Positions 23,353 to 32,754 are shown, counted from the stretch's first letter. The stretch: DNA of 64,000 nt from Bacteroidales bacterium (GCA_017394865.1 JAFPWT010000008.1:62001-126000); one strand, 5' to 3'. Notes: a model not told the origin generated them from the sequence alone. Numbers and translations: made by a program.

Positions 23353-24420
23353 TTATTTGTTTTTACTTTCAGGGTAGTTCTCGATGAATTGAGTTAGATA
23401 CTTCGCGTAGTCGATCTTCTCAGAGAGCATCTTCTGGCGGCGCAAGGCCCACGTCGCTTTCAGGTCAGGTGTAGAGAGGATCGTTTCCACCGTCTCGCAC
23501 AGCCTATCGGTCGAGCCTGTTTCGGCAGCCTTGATACCGAAGCCCAGCTGGTATTTATTCTCCAGCTCATTGAGATAACCGATACGTCCGACGAAGTCGT
23601 TGAATCGCACGAAAGGCACACCGAGGACGCCAGCCTCAGCCGCCATTGTCTGACTGTCGCCGATATATAGCGTGGCAAATGCCATCACATGGTGCATATC
23701 GATGGTCTTAATGGGAATGCGATACGGCTCAAACTGCGGCTCCAACTCCCGTTCCGAGGTGATGTAGATGCGGCCATGGGGCTTCAACAGATCCACCAGC
23801 CGTTGGGCGATAGCTGTATTAATGCCGCGGATGCCTGCGTCGTGATGGGCGTTCAAGCTAGAGAAGCGGAGGATGAAATAAGGCGTATCCACAGGGAAAT
23901 AACGTTCAACAACGGTCTTGTCCGCTTGAAAATGATTGGGATGGAGATAGGCCAACTCGTGATAAGAGGGATATTTCACCGATTTGGCTTCCAATTTCCC
24001 ATTGTCGCACACCTCAGGCGATAGCATGGTCTGAATGAAAGGACCTGCCAATTTCTGGAACAGGGGTACGACGCTCATGTCGTCCTCGCCGGTATTGATG
24101 CGGTATTTCCGAGTCAGCCAGCCCACCTGGGCCACTTCGGGTGTCGAGCCAGTCAGCAGATCAATGTGATGCTTTCGCACAAAACGCAACATCCGCCAGT
24201 CACGCACCAGCATATCCCAGAAAATACCCAGCTTGCTTTTACGGTGCGCCTCTTTCAGGATATTGTAATAAGGCAGTCCCGATGCTTTCAGCAGATCCTC
24301 CAGAATGTCCTTCGTCTTGATCAGAATGAAGACATGATGGCCGTCATCCATCAAGTTCCGAGCGACATTCTTATACAGATGGAAATGAGCCGGATGACTA
24401 AGTTGAATCAGGACATTCAT
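23353..24420 (-). CDS. DUF354 family GT-B-fold protein, putative glycosyltransferase
   Basis: A 355-residue protein starting MNVLIQLSHPAHFHLYKNVA, the hallmark of the DUF354 family, distantly related to the 2-epimerase and GT-B glycosyltransferases. Other matching parts are HHIDLLTGSTPEVAQVG and ITSERELEPQFEPYRIPI, and GDSQTMAAEAGVLGVPFVRFNDFVGRIGYLNELE near the C-terminus. No family member is well characterised. It often neighbours 2-epimerases in surface-glycan loci, as it does here (1-nt gap). Donor and acceptor unknown. Confidence 0.8.
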   Translation of the reverse strand: MNVLIQLSHPAHFHLYKNVARNLMDDGHHVFILIKTKDILEDLLKASGLPYYNILKEAHRKSKLGIFWDMLVRDWRMLRFVRKHHIDLLTGSTPEVAQVGWLTRKYRINTGEDDMSVVPLFQKLAGPFIQTMLSPEVCDNGKLEAKSVKYPSYHELAYLHPNHFQADKTVVERYFPVDTPYFILRFSSLNAHHDAGIRGINTAIAQRLVDLLKPHGRIYITSERELEPQFEPYRIPIKTIDMHHVMAFATLYIGDSQTMAAEAGVLGVPFVRFNDFVGRIGYLNELENKYQLGFGIKAAETGSTDRLCETVETILSTPDLKATWALRRQKMLSEKIDYAKYLTQFIENYPESKNK

Positions 24421-24423
24421 GAT

Positions 24424-24951
24424 TTATTCGTTTTCCAATAAGCTACTAAGGTCGATGCTCTTTAATTTATTTGTCGATTTAACCATATGATAATCAGGAA
24501 TATCCTGCTCAATGGTACAACCACTTGAAACGACGGCGAACTTCCCTACCGTCACCCCCGGCATAATGGTGGCGTTTACTGAAACGATGGCGTTTTCACC
24601 GATAATGGTTGGTTTGACTTCCGCAACAAAAACCTTTTTGTAAGTCTCAAACGGGTTGAAATGTGTCAGAATCATGGCGCGGGCATTGATACTTGCCCCG
24701 TCGTGGATATAGATGTATTCGGGATACATGTTATCCAAGAAGCAGAATCTGCCGATGTAAACGCCTTTGCCGATATGGCAGCCACGCCAACGGTGAAACC
24801 TGATGCGCCATGAATTGAGCGGACAGTTGTAGGCCCAGCGGAACAGGATGGTGTTTTTCACTTTCCGGATCATCTGCCACAAGGATCGTTTGGGATGACC
24901 ATAGGGGATTTGTCTGGGCTCTTTTACGACCCATTCCTTACTTTCTTTCAT
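24424..24951 (-). CDS. Hexapeptide-repeat acyltransferase next to acyl carrier protein
   Basis: A 175-residue left-handed beta-helix transferase: GCHIGKGVYIGRFCFLDN, YIYIHDGASINARAMILTHF, TIIGENAIVSVNATIMPGVTVG, FAVVSSGCTIEQDIPDYHMV. The start overlaps the ACP stop by 4 bp (ATGA), so the two are translationally coupled. Because LpxA/LpxD-type transferases of this fold use acyl-ACP, this enzyme is the best candidate to move the acyl group built by the neighbouring module onto a sugar. Use of acetyl-CoA remains possible. Confidence 0.8.
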   Translation of the reverse strand: MKESKEWVVKEPRQIPYGHPKRSLWQMIRKVKNTILFRWAYNCPLNSWRIRFHRWRGCHIGKGVYIGRFCFLDNMYPEYIYIHDGASINARAMILTHFNPFETYKKVFVAEVKPTIIGENAIVSVNATIMPGVTVGKFAVVSSGCTIEQDIPDYHMVKSTNKLKSIDLSSLLENE

Positions 24952-25172
24952 GCCGTTTTGTTTTTTACGAATTGCACAACTTCATCGTAACTGCGCATCT
25001 GGGCAATCTCCTCAGGCTCAAAAGAGACCCCAAACTCCATTTCCAACTCCACAATGAGGTTCATGTGGTTCATCGAATCCCATTTTTCACAGTTTCTCTG
25101 CGAACAGGTCTCGTCAATATCATCGGTTTGAAACACCGAGCGCATGATTTCCAATATCCTGTTTTCCATCAT
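24948..25172 (-). CDS. Acyl carrier protein 1
   Basis: A 74-residue ACP with the phosphopantetheine Ser in the motif CEKWDSMNHMNLIVELE (Ser about residue 33). Acidic, helical, typical size. It sits between FkbH (25169) and the acyltransferase (24424), overlapping both by 4 bp, so it is dedicated to this module rather than to general fatty acid synthesis. A second ACP is at 28563. Confidence 0.9.
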   Translation of the reverse strand: MMENRILEIMRSVFQTDDIDETCSQRNCEKWDSMNHMNLIVELEMEFGVSFEPEEIAQMRSYDEVVQFVKNKTA

Positions 25173-26740
25173 TTGATCTCCATGTGATAATATTCCTGTA
25201 TGAACAAATCCATCTCATTCAGGAAGGCTTTGTATTGTTTTTCTCCGTTTTCGTTTTCAGCGACACAGCGCATGCCTACGCCCTCGTAAAAATCTTTTAC
25301 CTGTGCGTTTTTCGCCGTTGGGATGTAGGTCGCATTCAATTCAGAGACACCTTCTTCGCGAAGCATCTGAAGCACTTTCTTTAGAAAAGCCGTCTCGATT
25401 CCTTTTCCCAATATCCTACAACTCAGCAGGAAAGTATCCATCTCATTGCCCTTGATGATGGCACAGCCTGTGATGCCACTGTCGCCGAAACGGTCAGCTA
25501 CAGAGAGACAAAACACTTTCCAACCTTTTTCGATCATTGTCCTGATCTCTGCATCGGTGTATCGTTTGGTAGTCAGGTTGAATTGGTTGGTTTTTTGCGT
25601 CATCTGGGCGATGCGGGGGATGTTGTATTCATTGGCCGCTCCAACGGTCAGGTGCATGTCGAGGCTCTTCAGAAAACCATCGAAATCCTCGAAACGCTTT
25701 TGCAAGTTCGAGCGCATCGCATTGGCCTGATATTGAAGCGTCTTCGCTTTATCTTCCTCAGTAATGGAATACACTTTGAACTCCTCTTCCACCAGCTTTT
25801 TGAAGAAAACAGGCAGCTCGTAAGGCTGTGCCGGAAAATCGGGTACCGAAACCATGGGCAGCAGCTGTTTCACCAAAGCCCTTTCCGTGGGGTTGTCATC
25901 AACAAAAACGAAGCTGTCCAGTCCAAGATTCAGTTCTTCGGCCAACTCCTTCAGGTTGGATGCTTTGTCCTGCCAATTGATGCGATAGGCCGCAAAATGT
26001 TCTTTCCGAAGCACCAGATAAGGATTCTTTTCCCACAAATCCAACACCTCCTGTTCGTTGTTTTTGCTGCATACGGCAAGAACAACGCCGTTTCTGCTCA
26101 ACTCGAGCAAGCCTTGTTGGAAGAGAAGGAACGCCTTCCCTGGATAATCGCCGCCGATTTTGATCCCGTCGGGGCCATCTTCACCCAGAATACCACCCCA
26201 GAGTGTGTTATCAAGATCAAGCACAAGGCATTTTTTCCGTTTTAGGGCAATCTCATCCAGCTTTTTTGCAAACCATTGCTGGAAAACGGCTGCCAGACGA
26301 GGGTTCATCCCCATCTGCGAGAGGAGATAGAACTTCCAATCCATCAAGTCCTCTGCTGGATAACGGCTTGTGAACTCCTCAATATCAATAACTTTCAAGT
26401 TTTTATGCGTCAGCGAGGCCGAAATCAGACCGGCATTGTACTTCCCGACAGCCTCTTTCAATCGAAGATCCTCGTCCGTAAACGACAACGAATAGAGTAC
26501 CGTCATGGTGAAGGCAATGACCGTCTTATTGGGATTGACGGTTTCCAACACCATCAGGAATTTCTGCAAATCGGTGCCAATCTCCTCGGAAGCTGCCGCA
26601 TTGTCGTATCCTATAGGAGCCTGGTAGCACCAAACGTAGCCCTCCTCCTGTTCAGGAACGAGAGAAACGTCATCATACCCCGAAAAATGATAATCCTTCG
26701 GGAAGAACCGCTCAATGGTATGATTACGGAAGACAAACAT
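25169..26740 (-). CDS. FkbH-like protein (HAD phosphatase plus GNAT domain)
   Basis: A 523-residue multidomain enzyme. After an N-terminal ~170-residue part lies the HAD domain: CLVLDLDNTLWGGILGEDG (~190), ending with VFVDDNPTERALV. A C-terminal GNAT-like acyltransferase domain follows (FCLSVADRFGDSGITGCAI, ILGKGIETAFLKKVLQ). In polyketide pathways FkbH homologues take a glyceryl unit from 1,3-bisphosphoglycerate and load it on an ACP. The ACP gene directly downstream fits that reaction. The start is ATG 26740; a TTG at 26755 would overlap KAS III. Alternatively the acyl unit loaded is not glyceryl. Confidence 0.85.
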   Translation of the reverse strand: MFVFRNHTIERFFPKDYHFSGYDDVSLVPEQEEGYVWCYQAPIGYDNAAASEEIGTDLQKFLMVLETVNPNKTVIAFTMTVLYSLSFTDEDLRLKEAVGKYNAGLISASLTHKNLKVIDIEEFTSRYPAEDLMDWKFYLLSQMGMNPRLAAVFQQWFAKKLDEIALKRKKCLVLDLDNTLWGGILGEDGPDGIKIGGDYPGKAFLLFQQGLLELSRNGVVLAVCSKNNEQEVLDLWEKNPYLVLRKEHFAAYRINWQDKASNLKELAEELNLGLDSFVFVDDNPTERALVKQLLPMVSVPDFPAQPYELPVFFKKLVEEEFKVYSITEEDKAKTLQYQANAMRSNLQKRFEDFDGFLKSLDMHLTVGAANEYNIPRIAQMTQKTNQFNLTTKRYTDAEIRTMIEKGWKVFCLSVADRFGDSGITGCAIIKGNEMDTFLLSCRILGKGIETAFLKKVLQMLREEGVSELNATYIPTAKNAQVKDFYEGVGMRCVAENENGEKQYKAFLNEMDLFIQEYYHMEIK

Positions 26741-26744
26741 TTTC

Positions 26745-27797
26745 TTAATATTCAACTAATTCTGATATAGCACAAAGTCTTAGGTCGAGTAGTACGCTCC
26801 CCCAGCTCAGGCCGGCGCCAAACCCCGACAGAATCACATGCTCGCGATCAGGATACCCGTTCTTCAACTCGGTAACAATGGTCAGCGGGATGGAAGCCGA
26901 ACTGGTATTACCGAACTTCTTGATGCTGTAGGGTGTCTTTGCCTTGTCAAACTTCAGCCATTTCGTAAAGAAATCTGTCATGAACTTATTGGCTTGATGG
27001 TAAATGAGCAGGTCGAGTTGCGACAGTTGCAAGCCTGCCTCATCCAGAAGGTTTTTGATGTCGCGGGGTTCCACGCTCATGCCGAAGTTGAACACTGCCA
27101 TGCCGTCCATGCGGAACTGTTCGCGGGTACGGCGGTCGCCGTTGGCATCGGTTTCTTCCATAAGGCTTTCGCTGGTGGTAGGATTACGGAATCCCCCGTC
27201 GGGAATCATCATCACCTCATAACCGCTACCATCGGAATGAAGCGAGAACACCGACTCGCCATAGTCGCCTTTCTCGATCAGTGTGGCGGTGCCGGCATCG
27301 CCAAACAACGGTGTGTTCACCTTGTCGTAACGAGAGACGATTTTCGACATGGTCTCACCCACCAACAGCAGCACACGATTGATTCCTGGCTGGCTGGCAT
27401 ATGCGTATGCAGTAGAGAGGCCGTACACATAGCCCGAGCATGCCAGGCTGATATCGAACGACAAGGTATTTTTCGACAAGCCTAGTCGATGTTGCAATAT
27501 TGGTGCCGTGGCCGGGTGGTGATAGTCGGAGGTATGGCTCACGAATATCAGAGCGTCGATCGTTCCCCTGTCGATAGCATTGTCAACCAACAATTTCTCA
27601 GCGGCTTTGAAGCAAAGGTCCGACGTACACACGTCCTTTTCCGCCATCCTGCGTTCTTCGATACCAGTGTTCTGGATGGCTTTTAGGATTTCCTCCTCAC
27701 TCATGAAGTAGCTTAGATCCTTGTTGCGTTCCACTTTTGGAGGAACACAGGCAGCGATGGCTTTTATGCCGATACGATTATATTTTAAATACGCCAT
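26745..27797 (-). CDS. 3-oxoacyl-ACP synthase III (KAS III/FabH-like)
   Basis: A 350-residue thiolase-fold enzyme. Catalytic triad is visible: Cys in DISLACSGYVYG, His in LIYHQANKFM, Asn in KKFGNTSSASIPL. It condenses an acyl-CoA or acyl-ACP with a malonyl-type extender. In tetronate pathways a FabH-like enzyme instead joins glyceryl-ACP to a keto-thioester. The start is ATG 27797 (MAYLKYNRIGIKAIAACVPP); the TTG at 27821 overlaps the SDR stop. Its position between an SDR and FkbH marks it as part of a dedicated module rather than housekeeping FabH. Confidence 0.88.
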   Translation of the reverse strand: MAYLKYNRIGIKAIAACVPPKVERNKDLSYFMSEEEILKAIQNTGIEERRMAEKDVCTSDLCFKAAEKLLVDNAIDRGTIDALIFVSHTSDYHHPATAPILQHRLGLSKNTLSFDISLACSGYVYGLSTAYAYASQPGINRVLLLVGETMSKIVSRYDKVNTPLFGDAGTATLIEKGDYGESVFSLHSDGSGYEVMMIPDGGFRNPTTSESLMEETDANGDRRTREQFRMDGMAVFNFGMSVEPRDIKNLLDEAGLQLSQLDLLIYHQANKFMTDFFTKWLKFDKAKTPYSIKKFGNTSSASIPLTIVTELKNGYPDREHVILSGFGAGLSWGSVLLDLRLCAISELVEY

Positions 27798-27817
27798 GTC
27801 ACGATCTATTAATTCAT

Positions 27818-28561
27818 TCAAACTATCGAACTTCCGCCATCGACAACAAGCTCCGTACCTGTCATGTATGAGCTAGCATCAGAAAGTAGGAATGCGATGG
27901 CGTTGGCTATTTCGTCAGGTCGAGCAAAGCGCTTCATTGGTAAGGCTTTGGCTGTTTCCTGCAACATTTCTTCGGTCACATTGGCCGTGCGGATCATGTC
28001 TGTATCGGTTGTTCCAGGCAGCACGCAGTTCACGCGGATCTTCTTTCCCACCAGATCAATGGCCATGTTGCGAGCCATGCCCGTCAGGGCACTTTTCGAA
28101 GCCGAATAAACGGAATTGCCCGCATGCACCACCTTGGGACCGTCGACAGAAGACACAAAGACGATGGAACTTCCCTTTTGCAGTTTCCTAGCTTTCAGCA
28201 ATTTGTTCACCAGCATGACTGGCGAAAGGAAGTTGGTTAAAAAGACCTTGTCGATCTCCTGTCGGTCAACGAATTGAAAAGGATTCATGTCGGCTATGCC
28301 AGCGCAATTAGCGATACCATCAAGCAACGGGAGACTTGAGACTGCCGCATCCACCGCAGTCTCGTCGGTCAAATCCAATACCACACGGACATGTCCATCA
28401 CCTGGCAACGCGGCGAGTGTGTCTTCAAGTCGCCATTCGTTTCTACCCACAGCGACGACTTTTGCTCCCATTTCAGCACAGAGAAACGCTGTTGCTTTGC
28501 CGATACCCGACGAGGCACCGGTGACCAGGATGGTTTTGCTTTCCAAAGAAAAAGGGTTCAT
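27818..28561 (-). CDS. Short-chain dehydrogenase/reductase (FabG-like)
   Basis: A 247-residue NAD(P)-dependent reductase: ILVTGASSGIGKATAF cofactor site, IANCAGIAD (NAG motif), FVSSVDG Ser, YSASK catalytic pair, and the C-terminal YMTGTELVVDGG. It likely reduces a 3-keto acyl group on the ACP made by the adjacent KAS III to a 3-hydroxy acyl group. I prefer ATG 28561 (MNPFSLESK); ATG 28570 overlaps the ACP2 stop by 8 bp. Confidence 0.88.
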   Translation of the reverse strand: MNPFSLESKTILVTGASSGIGKATAFLCAEMGAKVVAVGRNEWRLEDTLAALPGDGHVRVVLDLTDETAVDAAVSSLPLLDGIANCAGIADMNPFQFVDRQEIDKVFLTNFLSPVMLVNKLLKARKLQKGSSIVFVSSVDGPKVVHAGNSVYSASKSALTGMARNMAIDLVGKKIRVNCVLPGTTDTDMIRTANVTEEMLQETAKALPMKRFARPDEIANAIAFLLSDASSYMTGTELVVDGGSSIV

Positions 28562-28562
28562 A

Positions 28563-28793
28563 TTAGACATGAGATTTCACTATGTTAAACAAATCTTGAA
28601 TTGTTTTGGAGTCACGCATCTCCTGTGCGGTGACCGCAACGTCGTATTCGCTCTTTATCATTGCCATTATGGCAAGAGCCAGAAAAGAATTCCATTCCTC
28701 CAACTCGCTGAAACATGTTTCCGCATTGAATTCACTTGCGTCAGTATCATCAAACTGACTAGCGAATTTGGTAATAAAGTCTTGTATCTCCAT
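28563..28793 (-). CDS. Acyl carrier protein 2
   Basis: A 76-residue ACP-like protein. The modification site reads ELEEWNSFLALAIMA, with Asn in place of the usual Asp before Ser and Phe after it, so it is a divergent ACP but keeps the Ser. It starts the module ACP2-SDR-KAS III-FkbH-ACP1. Two distinct ACPs suggest separate starter and extender carriers. Confidence 0.82.
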   Translation of the reverse strand: MEIQDFITKFASQFDDTDASEFNAETCFSELEEWNSFLALAIMAMIKSEYDVAVTAQEMRDSKTIQDLFNIVKSHV

Positions 28794-28801
28794 AGTATTG
28801 A

Positions 28802-29728
28802 TTAATTTCTTTTTAAATGCTCGTAAATCCCCATCAATTCCTTTGCCACAAGGCCATTTTCAAGACCATCATCAATAATTTTCTTTCTTCCTTGTGTTCG
28901 ACCTTGAAAAGCCAAGGCCATCCCAAGCAAGTTCGACAACTCCTGTGGCTCTCTATTTTGTGCAACAAAACAGCCTTCTACCCCATCGACACGTTCTTTC
29001 ACATCGCCCACGTCGACGCTGACAATGGGACAGCCGCAGACCATCGCCTCTTTGATCACCTGAGGCGATCCTTCGTTCAACGAGGTCATCAGCAAAGCAT
29101 CGGCGGCACACATCAACAAGGTTACCTCTTCGCGCGTATATCCTTTCAGTTCCAACAGCTCAGCGCCCGACAATTTAGCAGCTTCGAACGCCAAGGGCGC
29201 ATTTTTCACTGCATTGTCGAAAGCACCGGCAAAAAGAACATATTGTTTTTCTTGTTCTAAATGCATCTGGCGACGGGCTTCCTGTTTTGAAGTCAATTGC
29301 AATTCCGTCAAGTCGACCCCACAAGGCAGCAACGTAACGTTCTTGCCGGGACGGGCGATGTTCATCGTCTTTTTTGAGACGAACACATTCCAAGCGGACA
29401 GATGCATGGCTGTTTTGGAAAATCGGCGTGCCCGTTTCTCGTTGATGTCGGAGCCATGGTAGGTGGTTACCACCGGCACTTTGCGTTGTAAATTGGCCAA
29501 CAGGCCACATAGACCATAATGGGCATGGATCACGTCCGGATGAAATTCTTTGATACGGTCTTTTAACGGATGGAGCTGTCTAAGGTATCCACGGATCCCC
29601 TTACCTTTGACAAGGAACATTTCGCACTCAACGCCCAAGCGTTGTAGGGCATTCCGTTGTTCCACAATGAAAGGGGCGGCGTTTTCGGCCAAGTTCTCCT
29701 TGAAACTGCAAACCAATAGCACTCTCAT
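28802..29728 (-). CDS. Glycosyltransferase family 4
   Basis: A 308-residue GT-B retaining glycosyltransferase: VVTTYHGSDINEKRARRFS in the acceptor domain, VTLLPCGVDLTELQ, and the E-x7-E motif in TSLNEGSPQVIKEAMVCGCPIVSVDVGD. The start is ATG 29728, overlapping the upstream TGA by 1 bp; a GTG at 29731 is the only alternative. It adds one sugar to the repeat unit. Donor not predictable. Confidence 0.88.
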   Translation of the reverse strand: MRVLLVCSFKENLAENAAPFIVEQRNALQRLGVECEMFLVKGKGIRGYLRQLHPLKDRIKEFHPDVIHAHYGLCGLLANLQRKVPVVTTYHGSDINEKRARRFSKTAMHLSAWNVFVSKKTMNIARPGKNVTLLPCGVDLTELQLTSKQEARRQMHLEQEKQYVLFAGAFDNAVKNAPLAFEAAKLSGAELLELKGYTREEVTLLMCAADALLMTSLNEGSPQVIKEAMVCGCPIVSVDVGDVKERVDGVEGCFVAQNREPQELSNLLGMALAFQGRTQGRKKIIDDGLENGLVAKELMGIYEHLKRN

Positions 29729-31131
29729 CACAGCATTCCCCTTCCTGCCAGTTTAATATAGGCCCAGCCCACATTAGCCGCTATGACGAAAATCATCCAA
29801 TAATCAATCCACTTCACATGTTTTCGTTGCAATTGAGAAATGCCGTATGCGGCGAACATCAATTCAAATGGCAATACTGGTTGGTGGAAACGCTCTGAGT
29901 GGGCAAAGTTACTAAAAGCAATCACTACCAGATAGCCTAACATCAATGCCAGAGGCAAGGTATGTTTACGCCAGTCACCACTGAAAATCAATATAACCAA
30001 GGCAAAAATAACAAACCCCGACAGTACATTCTTAACAAAATTACCTCCATGGATCATCTGTTGGTTCTCTTGCATCTCGGTATATACCATACTGGAGAAG
30101 GGAAGGGTGAAGATGGCCGGTGCGAACATGATGGTGGAAGCATCTTTTGCGAAGCTGTTTCCACCTGTACGTTTGGCACGGAATTCCATGCCGACACTCT
30201 GATTCGTTTCACCAGCAGTCCACAATTCATCCACTTCCTCCTTCAGTCTATTGCCTATGGCTGTCGTTGAGAGCACCGCAACGACAAGCAGTGCCATCCC
30301 GACTTTTTTCCAAATGGACGTGAGTTTGCCTTTGTTAAACACTATTGCCACCATCACAGCGAGCAGTCCCACTATACCAAGAGGAGTGCGGAAGGTAAAC
30401 AGGACAAATGCTGCAACAGCCGCGAGGACAAGACTGGGCCAGCTGAACTTCGATTCACTCAACAAAACGTCGACACTATCCACTAGCAACACGGTGGCAA
30501 AAACCATGTTAGCCTCTTTCAGATGGATTCCACAATAATAAATCAAATTGGGCATCAACATGCAGAAAATTGCCGACATCCGCGCTGTTCGCTCACCAAA
30601 ATGACGTTTGGCAATACGGTAGATCAGCACACAGGTGAGGGCACTTGCCAAACAGTGTCCAATACGTGCGGTCAGGATATAAGGGCCGAACACCAGGCAT
30701 AACAGGCCATTCCACCATATCTCGCCTGAATCGCTCAAGCCTATCCATTTCAGCTCATTAATTAAAACACTATAGCCCTGTTCTCTCCATATCTTACTTG
30801 CGCTATAATATAACTGCTCGTCAGCAGAATGGAACATAAAAGGCTGCCCCGTCATATAGTCATAAAAGAAATAGGCAAAGATCATGTAGACCAAACGGAT
30901 GATCAGTGAGGTCACGAACAGTTTCTTTGCGAATACCTTGGGATGAAGGCGATACCATTGCAGGGTAAGCTGGTGACTAAAGACAAAGAACAGACACACC
31001 TCTGCCGTTCCAAACAGCATCATATAGAACGGCAGAGCGTGATCCATGAAGACCACCGACACTACCGCAAGGGCAACGAAATACCCAATGATTGCTTTTC
31101 GGGAAATAAGATTAGGAAAAAAAGTTATCAT
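29728..31131 (-). CDS. Multi-pass membrane glycosyltransferase (GT-C/GT39-like) or polymerase
   Basis: A 467-residue protein with about 11-12 hydrophobic helices. In the first large loop it carries SADEQLYYSASKIW, an acidic motif in the place of the DE/DD motif of GT-C enzymes. It also has ILTARIGHCLASALTCVLIYRIAKRHFG, which resembles the GT39/ArnT group. These use polyprenyl-phosphate sugars on the periplasmic side. No other gene in the cluster looks like a Wzy polymerase, so a polymerase role is possible, but the Wzm/Wzt route would not need one. Confidence 0.72.
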   Translation of the reverse strand: MITFFPNLISRKAIIGYFVALAVVSVVFMDHALPFYMMLFGTAEVCLFFVFSHQLTLQWYRLHPKVFAKKLFVTSLIIRLVYMIFAYFFYDYMTGQPFMFHSADEQLYYSASKIWREQGYSVLINELKWIGLSDSGEIWWNGLLCLVFGPYILTARIGHCLASALTCVLIYRIAKRHFGERTARMSAIFCMLMPNLIYYCGIHLKEANMVFATVLLVDSVDVLLSESKFSWPSLVLAAVAAFVLFTFRTPLGIVGLLAVMVAIVFNKGKLTSIWKKVGMALLVVAVLSTTAIGNRLKEEVDELWTAGETNQSVGMEFRAKRTGGNSFAKDASTIMFAPAIFTLPFSSMVYTEMQENQQMIHGGNFVKNVLSGFVIFALVILIFSGDWRKHTLPLALMLGYLVVIAFSNFAHSERFHQPVLPFELMFAAYGISQLQRKHVKWIDYWMIFVIAANVGWAYIKLAGRGML

Positions 31132-31850
31132 TATCCAAACAATTTCCGCTTCAATTTAATTAATTGGATCATGTGGTTTTGACCCACCAGGGATTTGACC
31201 CACGATTTCCATTTGCTATCATCTCCAGTCCAGGATCTCAACCCTCTATGTTCGCAATAGGTGTTTTCAGTTCTGAGGTAGGCACCTGTGGTTTGTCGAG
31301 GGCAGAAAAAGTCCACGGGTAACACATGAAGATCCTTATAATCCTGCTCAAAGCCGTCCTGCCTGAAACCGTTGGCCGACATCCGTGCCGTGATGAACTG
31401 TACGTTGGTGGTCAGGTCAGGTTTCCCATCGGGCAGAAGAAAATGGCGGCCATGATATAAATCCAGCATTTCCGTAACCCATGCGCCATGAGGCGCCGAG
31501 CCGCACACCCCCATCATCACAGGCTTGTGTTTGCTTCCTTCGAAGCCAGCAAAAGCACCATAAGCAAGCAGGTCGTCAAATGGCTTATAGACTTCAAAGT
31601 CGACATCCAGATAAATTCCGCCTTCACGTTCCAAGGCGACAAGCCTGACAAAATCGCTCACAAAGGCAAACATACCAGCCTCATAGGCTTCTTTGGTGTA
31701 AGGATGACTGTTGACATCGAAAGTAGTTTCATTCCAGAGCCGGTATTCCCAGCTGGGCATGAATCGTTTCCAAGAGTCCATGCAATCCTCCGCCAGTTGA
31801 GGAAGATCCGATCCTCCGAACCAGCAATAGTGTACTATTTTTGGTATCAT
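31131..31850 (-). CDS. Glycosyltransferase family 32 (capsular type), copy 1
   Basis: A 239-residue enzyme beginning MIPKIVHYCWFGG with the DXD sugar-binding motif in GGIYLDVDFEVYKPFDDLLAY. The GTG at 31853 is an alternative start. It closely parallels the gene at 33476 (same length, same SCP of FEGSKH-P, GRHFLLPDGKPD/SHD, DLHVLPVDFFCPRQTTG). The two copies flank the propeller and GNAT genes, pointing to a local duplication. Confidence 0.87.
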   Translation of the reverse strand: MIPKIVHYCWFGGSDLPQLAEDCMDSWKRFMPSWEYRLWNETTFDVNSHPYTKEAYEAGMFAFVSDFVRLVALEREGGIYLDVDFEVYKPFDDLLAYGAFAGFEGSKHKPVMMGVCGSAPHGAWVTEMLDLYHGRHFLLPDGKPDLTTNVQFITARMSANGFRQDGFEQDYKDLHVLPVDFFCPRQTTGAYLRTENTYCEHRGLRSWTGDDSKWKSWVKSLVGQNHMIQLIKLKRKLFG

Positions 31851-31860
31851 CACTCATGCA

Positions 31861-32754
31861 TTAAAGATTAGAGTGATGACAGTCAAACAGTTTCCTTAGT
31901 GCCTTGATCGACTTCACCGCCAAGGCGTTGTTCCAGCCACGCACATCTACAACCGCAACCTCACCGTAACTATTCAGTGTGTGCATCCCATAGTCGAGGG
32001 ATTCATGGTTTGAGTAAAGCGTCTTGTAAGGAACGAGACAGTAATTGTCATCGCCATCACAAACGACTTTCTGTATCTCTATGGCCTGGCCATAGTGATC
32101 ATCGCAGACCTGTGCCGGACGATAGACCTCTCCCCGGTATTCAAAGAAGTCGCCTGCATTTCGTGCGGTGGCTCTACTGAAAGGTTTCACAAAAAACAGC
32201 ACAAAACGGCGGCTTTGTTCATCGAAACGATACACCCTCAATTTGTCATTCTCAGTAACTGAGAACAGACGCCGCTTTCCGAAGCAGTCTGTCATGATGG
32301 CATCGGCCATCGGTTCCTTGCATAGCACCGTCTTGGCATTAATGTCGCAGTAGCCGTTCCTCAACTCATAAAGACACAAGGCTCCGGACGCCCAACTTTC
32401 GGGATAGACGAACACCTTGCCGTTTTCTCTCCATATGGCTGGAAAACTCAAATGGGTATCCAACTCCAAGGCAATGTGACGTGACTTGAGTTGGAAAGAC
32501 AGCCTATCAACTTCAAGCAGGGCAATGCGCCCTTTTTTTTGTTGATACTCGAACTCTTCAACAAGCACCTGTATGGTGTTGTCGGTCACTTTCAGGATAA
32601 AAGGATCGGCAAACCACCGGTCGGTGAAGCCATGTTGCAACCAATTCACTTTCAGGGGCTCCTGCCCCATCACGGCATCGAGGCCGCCTTCAACAAAACC
32701 GATTTCCCATCGGTCACGAGCGATACGCTCATAGATTTTCTTTACATGTTTCAT
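31861..32754 (-). CDS. Beta-propeller protein resembling the GIPC transferase N-terminal domain
   Basis: A 297-residue protein with repeated blades: DRWFADPFILKV, VEEFEYQQKKGRIALLEVDR, HLSFPAIWRENGKVFVYPES, LYELRNGYCDINAKTVL. This pattern is that of the five-bladed propeller domain named after glucosamine inositolphosphorylceramide transferase, common in bacterial glycan clusters. Start chosen at ATG 32754, which overlaps the upstream stop in ATGA; a longer frame to 32799 runs into the neighbour. Its enzymatic role is unknown. Confidence 0.7.
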   Translation of the reverse strand: MKHVKKIYERIARDRWEIGFVEGGLDAVMGQEPLKVNWLQHGFTDRWFADPFILKVTDNTIQVLVEEFEYQQKKGRIALLEVDRLSFQLKSRHIALELDTHLSFPAIWRENGKVFVYPESWASGALCLYELRNGYCDINAKTVLCKEPMADAIMTDCFGKRRLFSVTENDKLRVYRFDEQSRRFVLFFVKPFSRATARNAGDFFEYRGEVYRPAQVCDDHYGQAIEIQKVVCDGDDNYCLVPYKTLYSNHESLDYGMHTLNSYGEVAVVDVRGWNNALAVKSIKALRKLFDCHHSNL

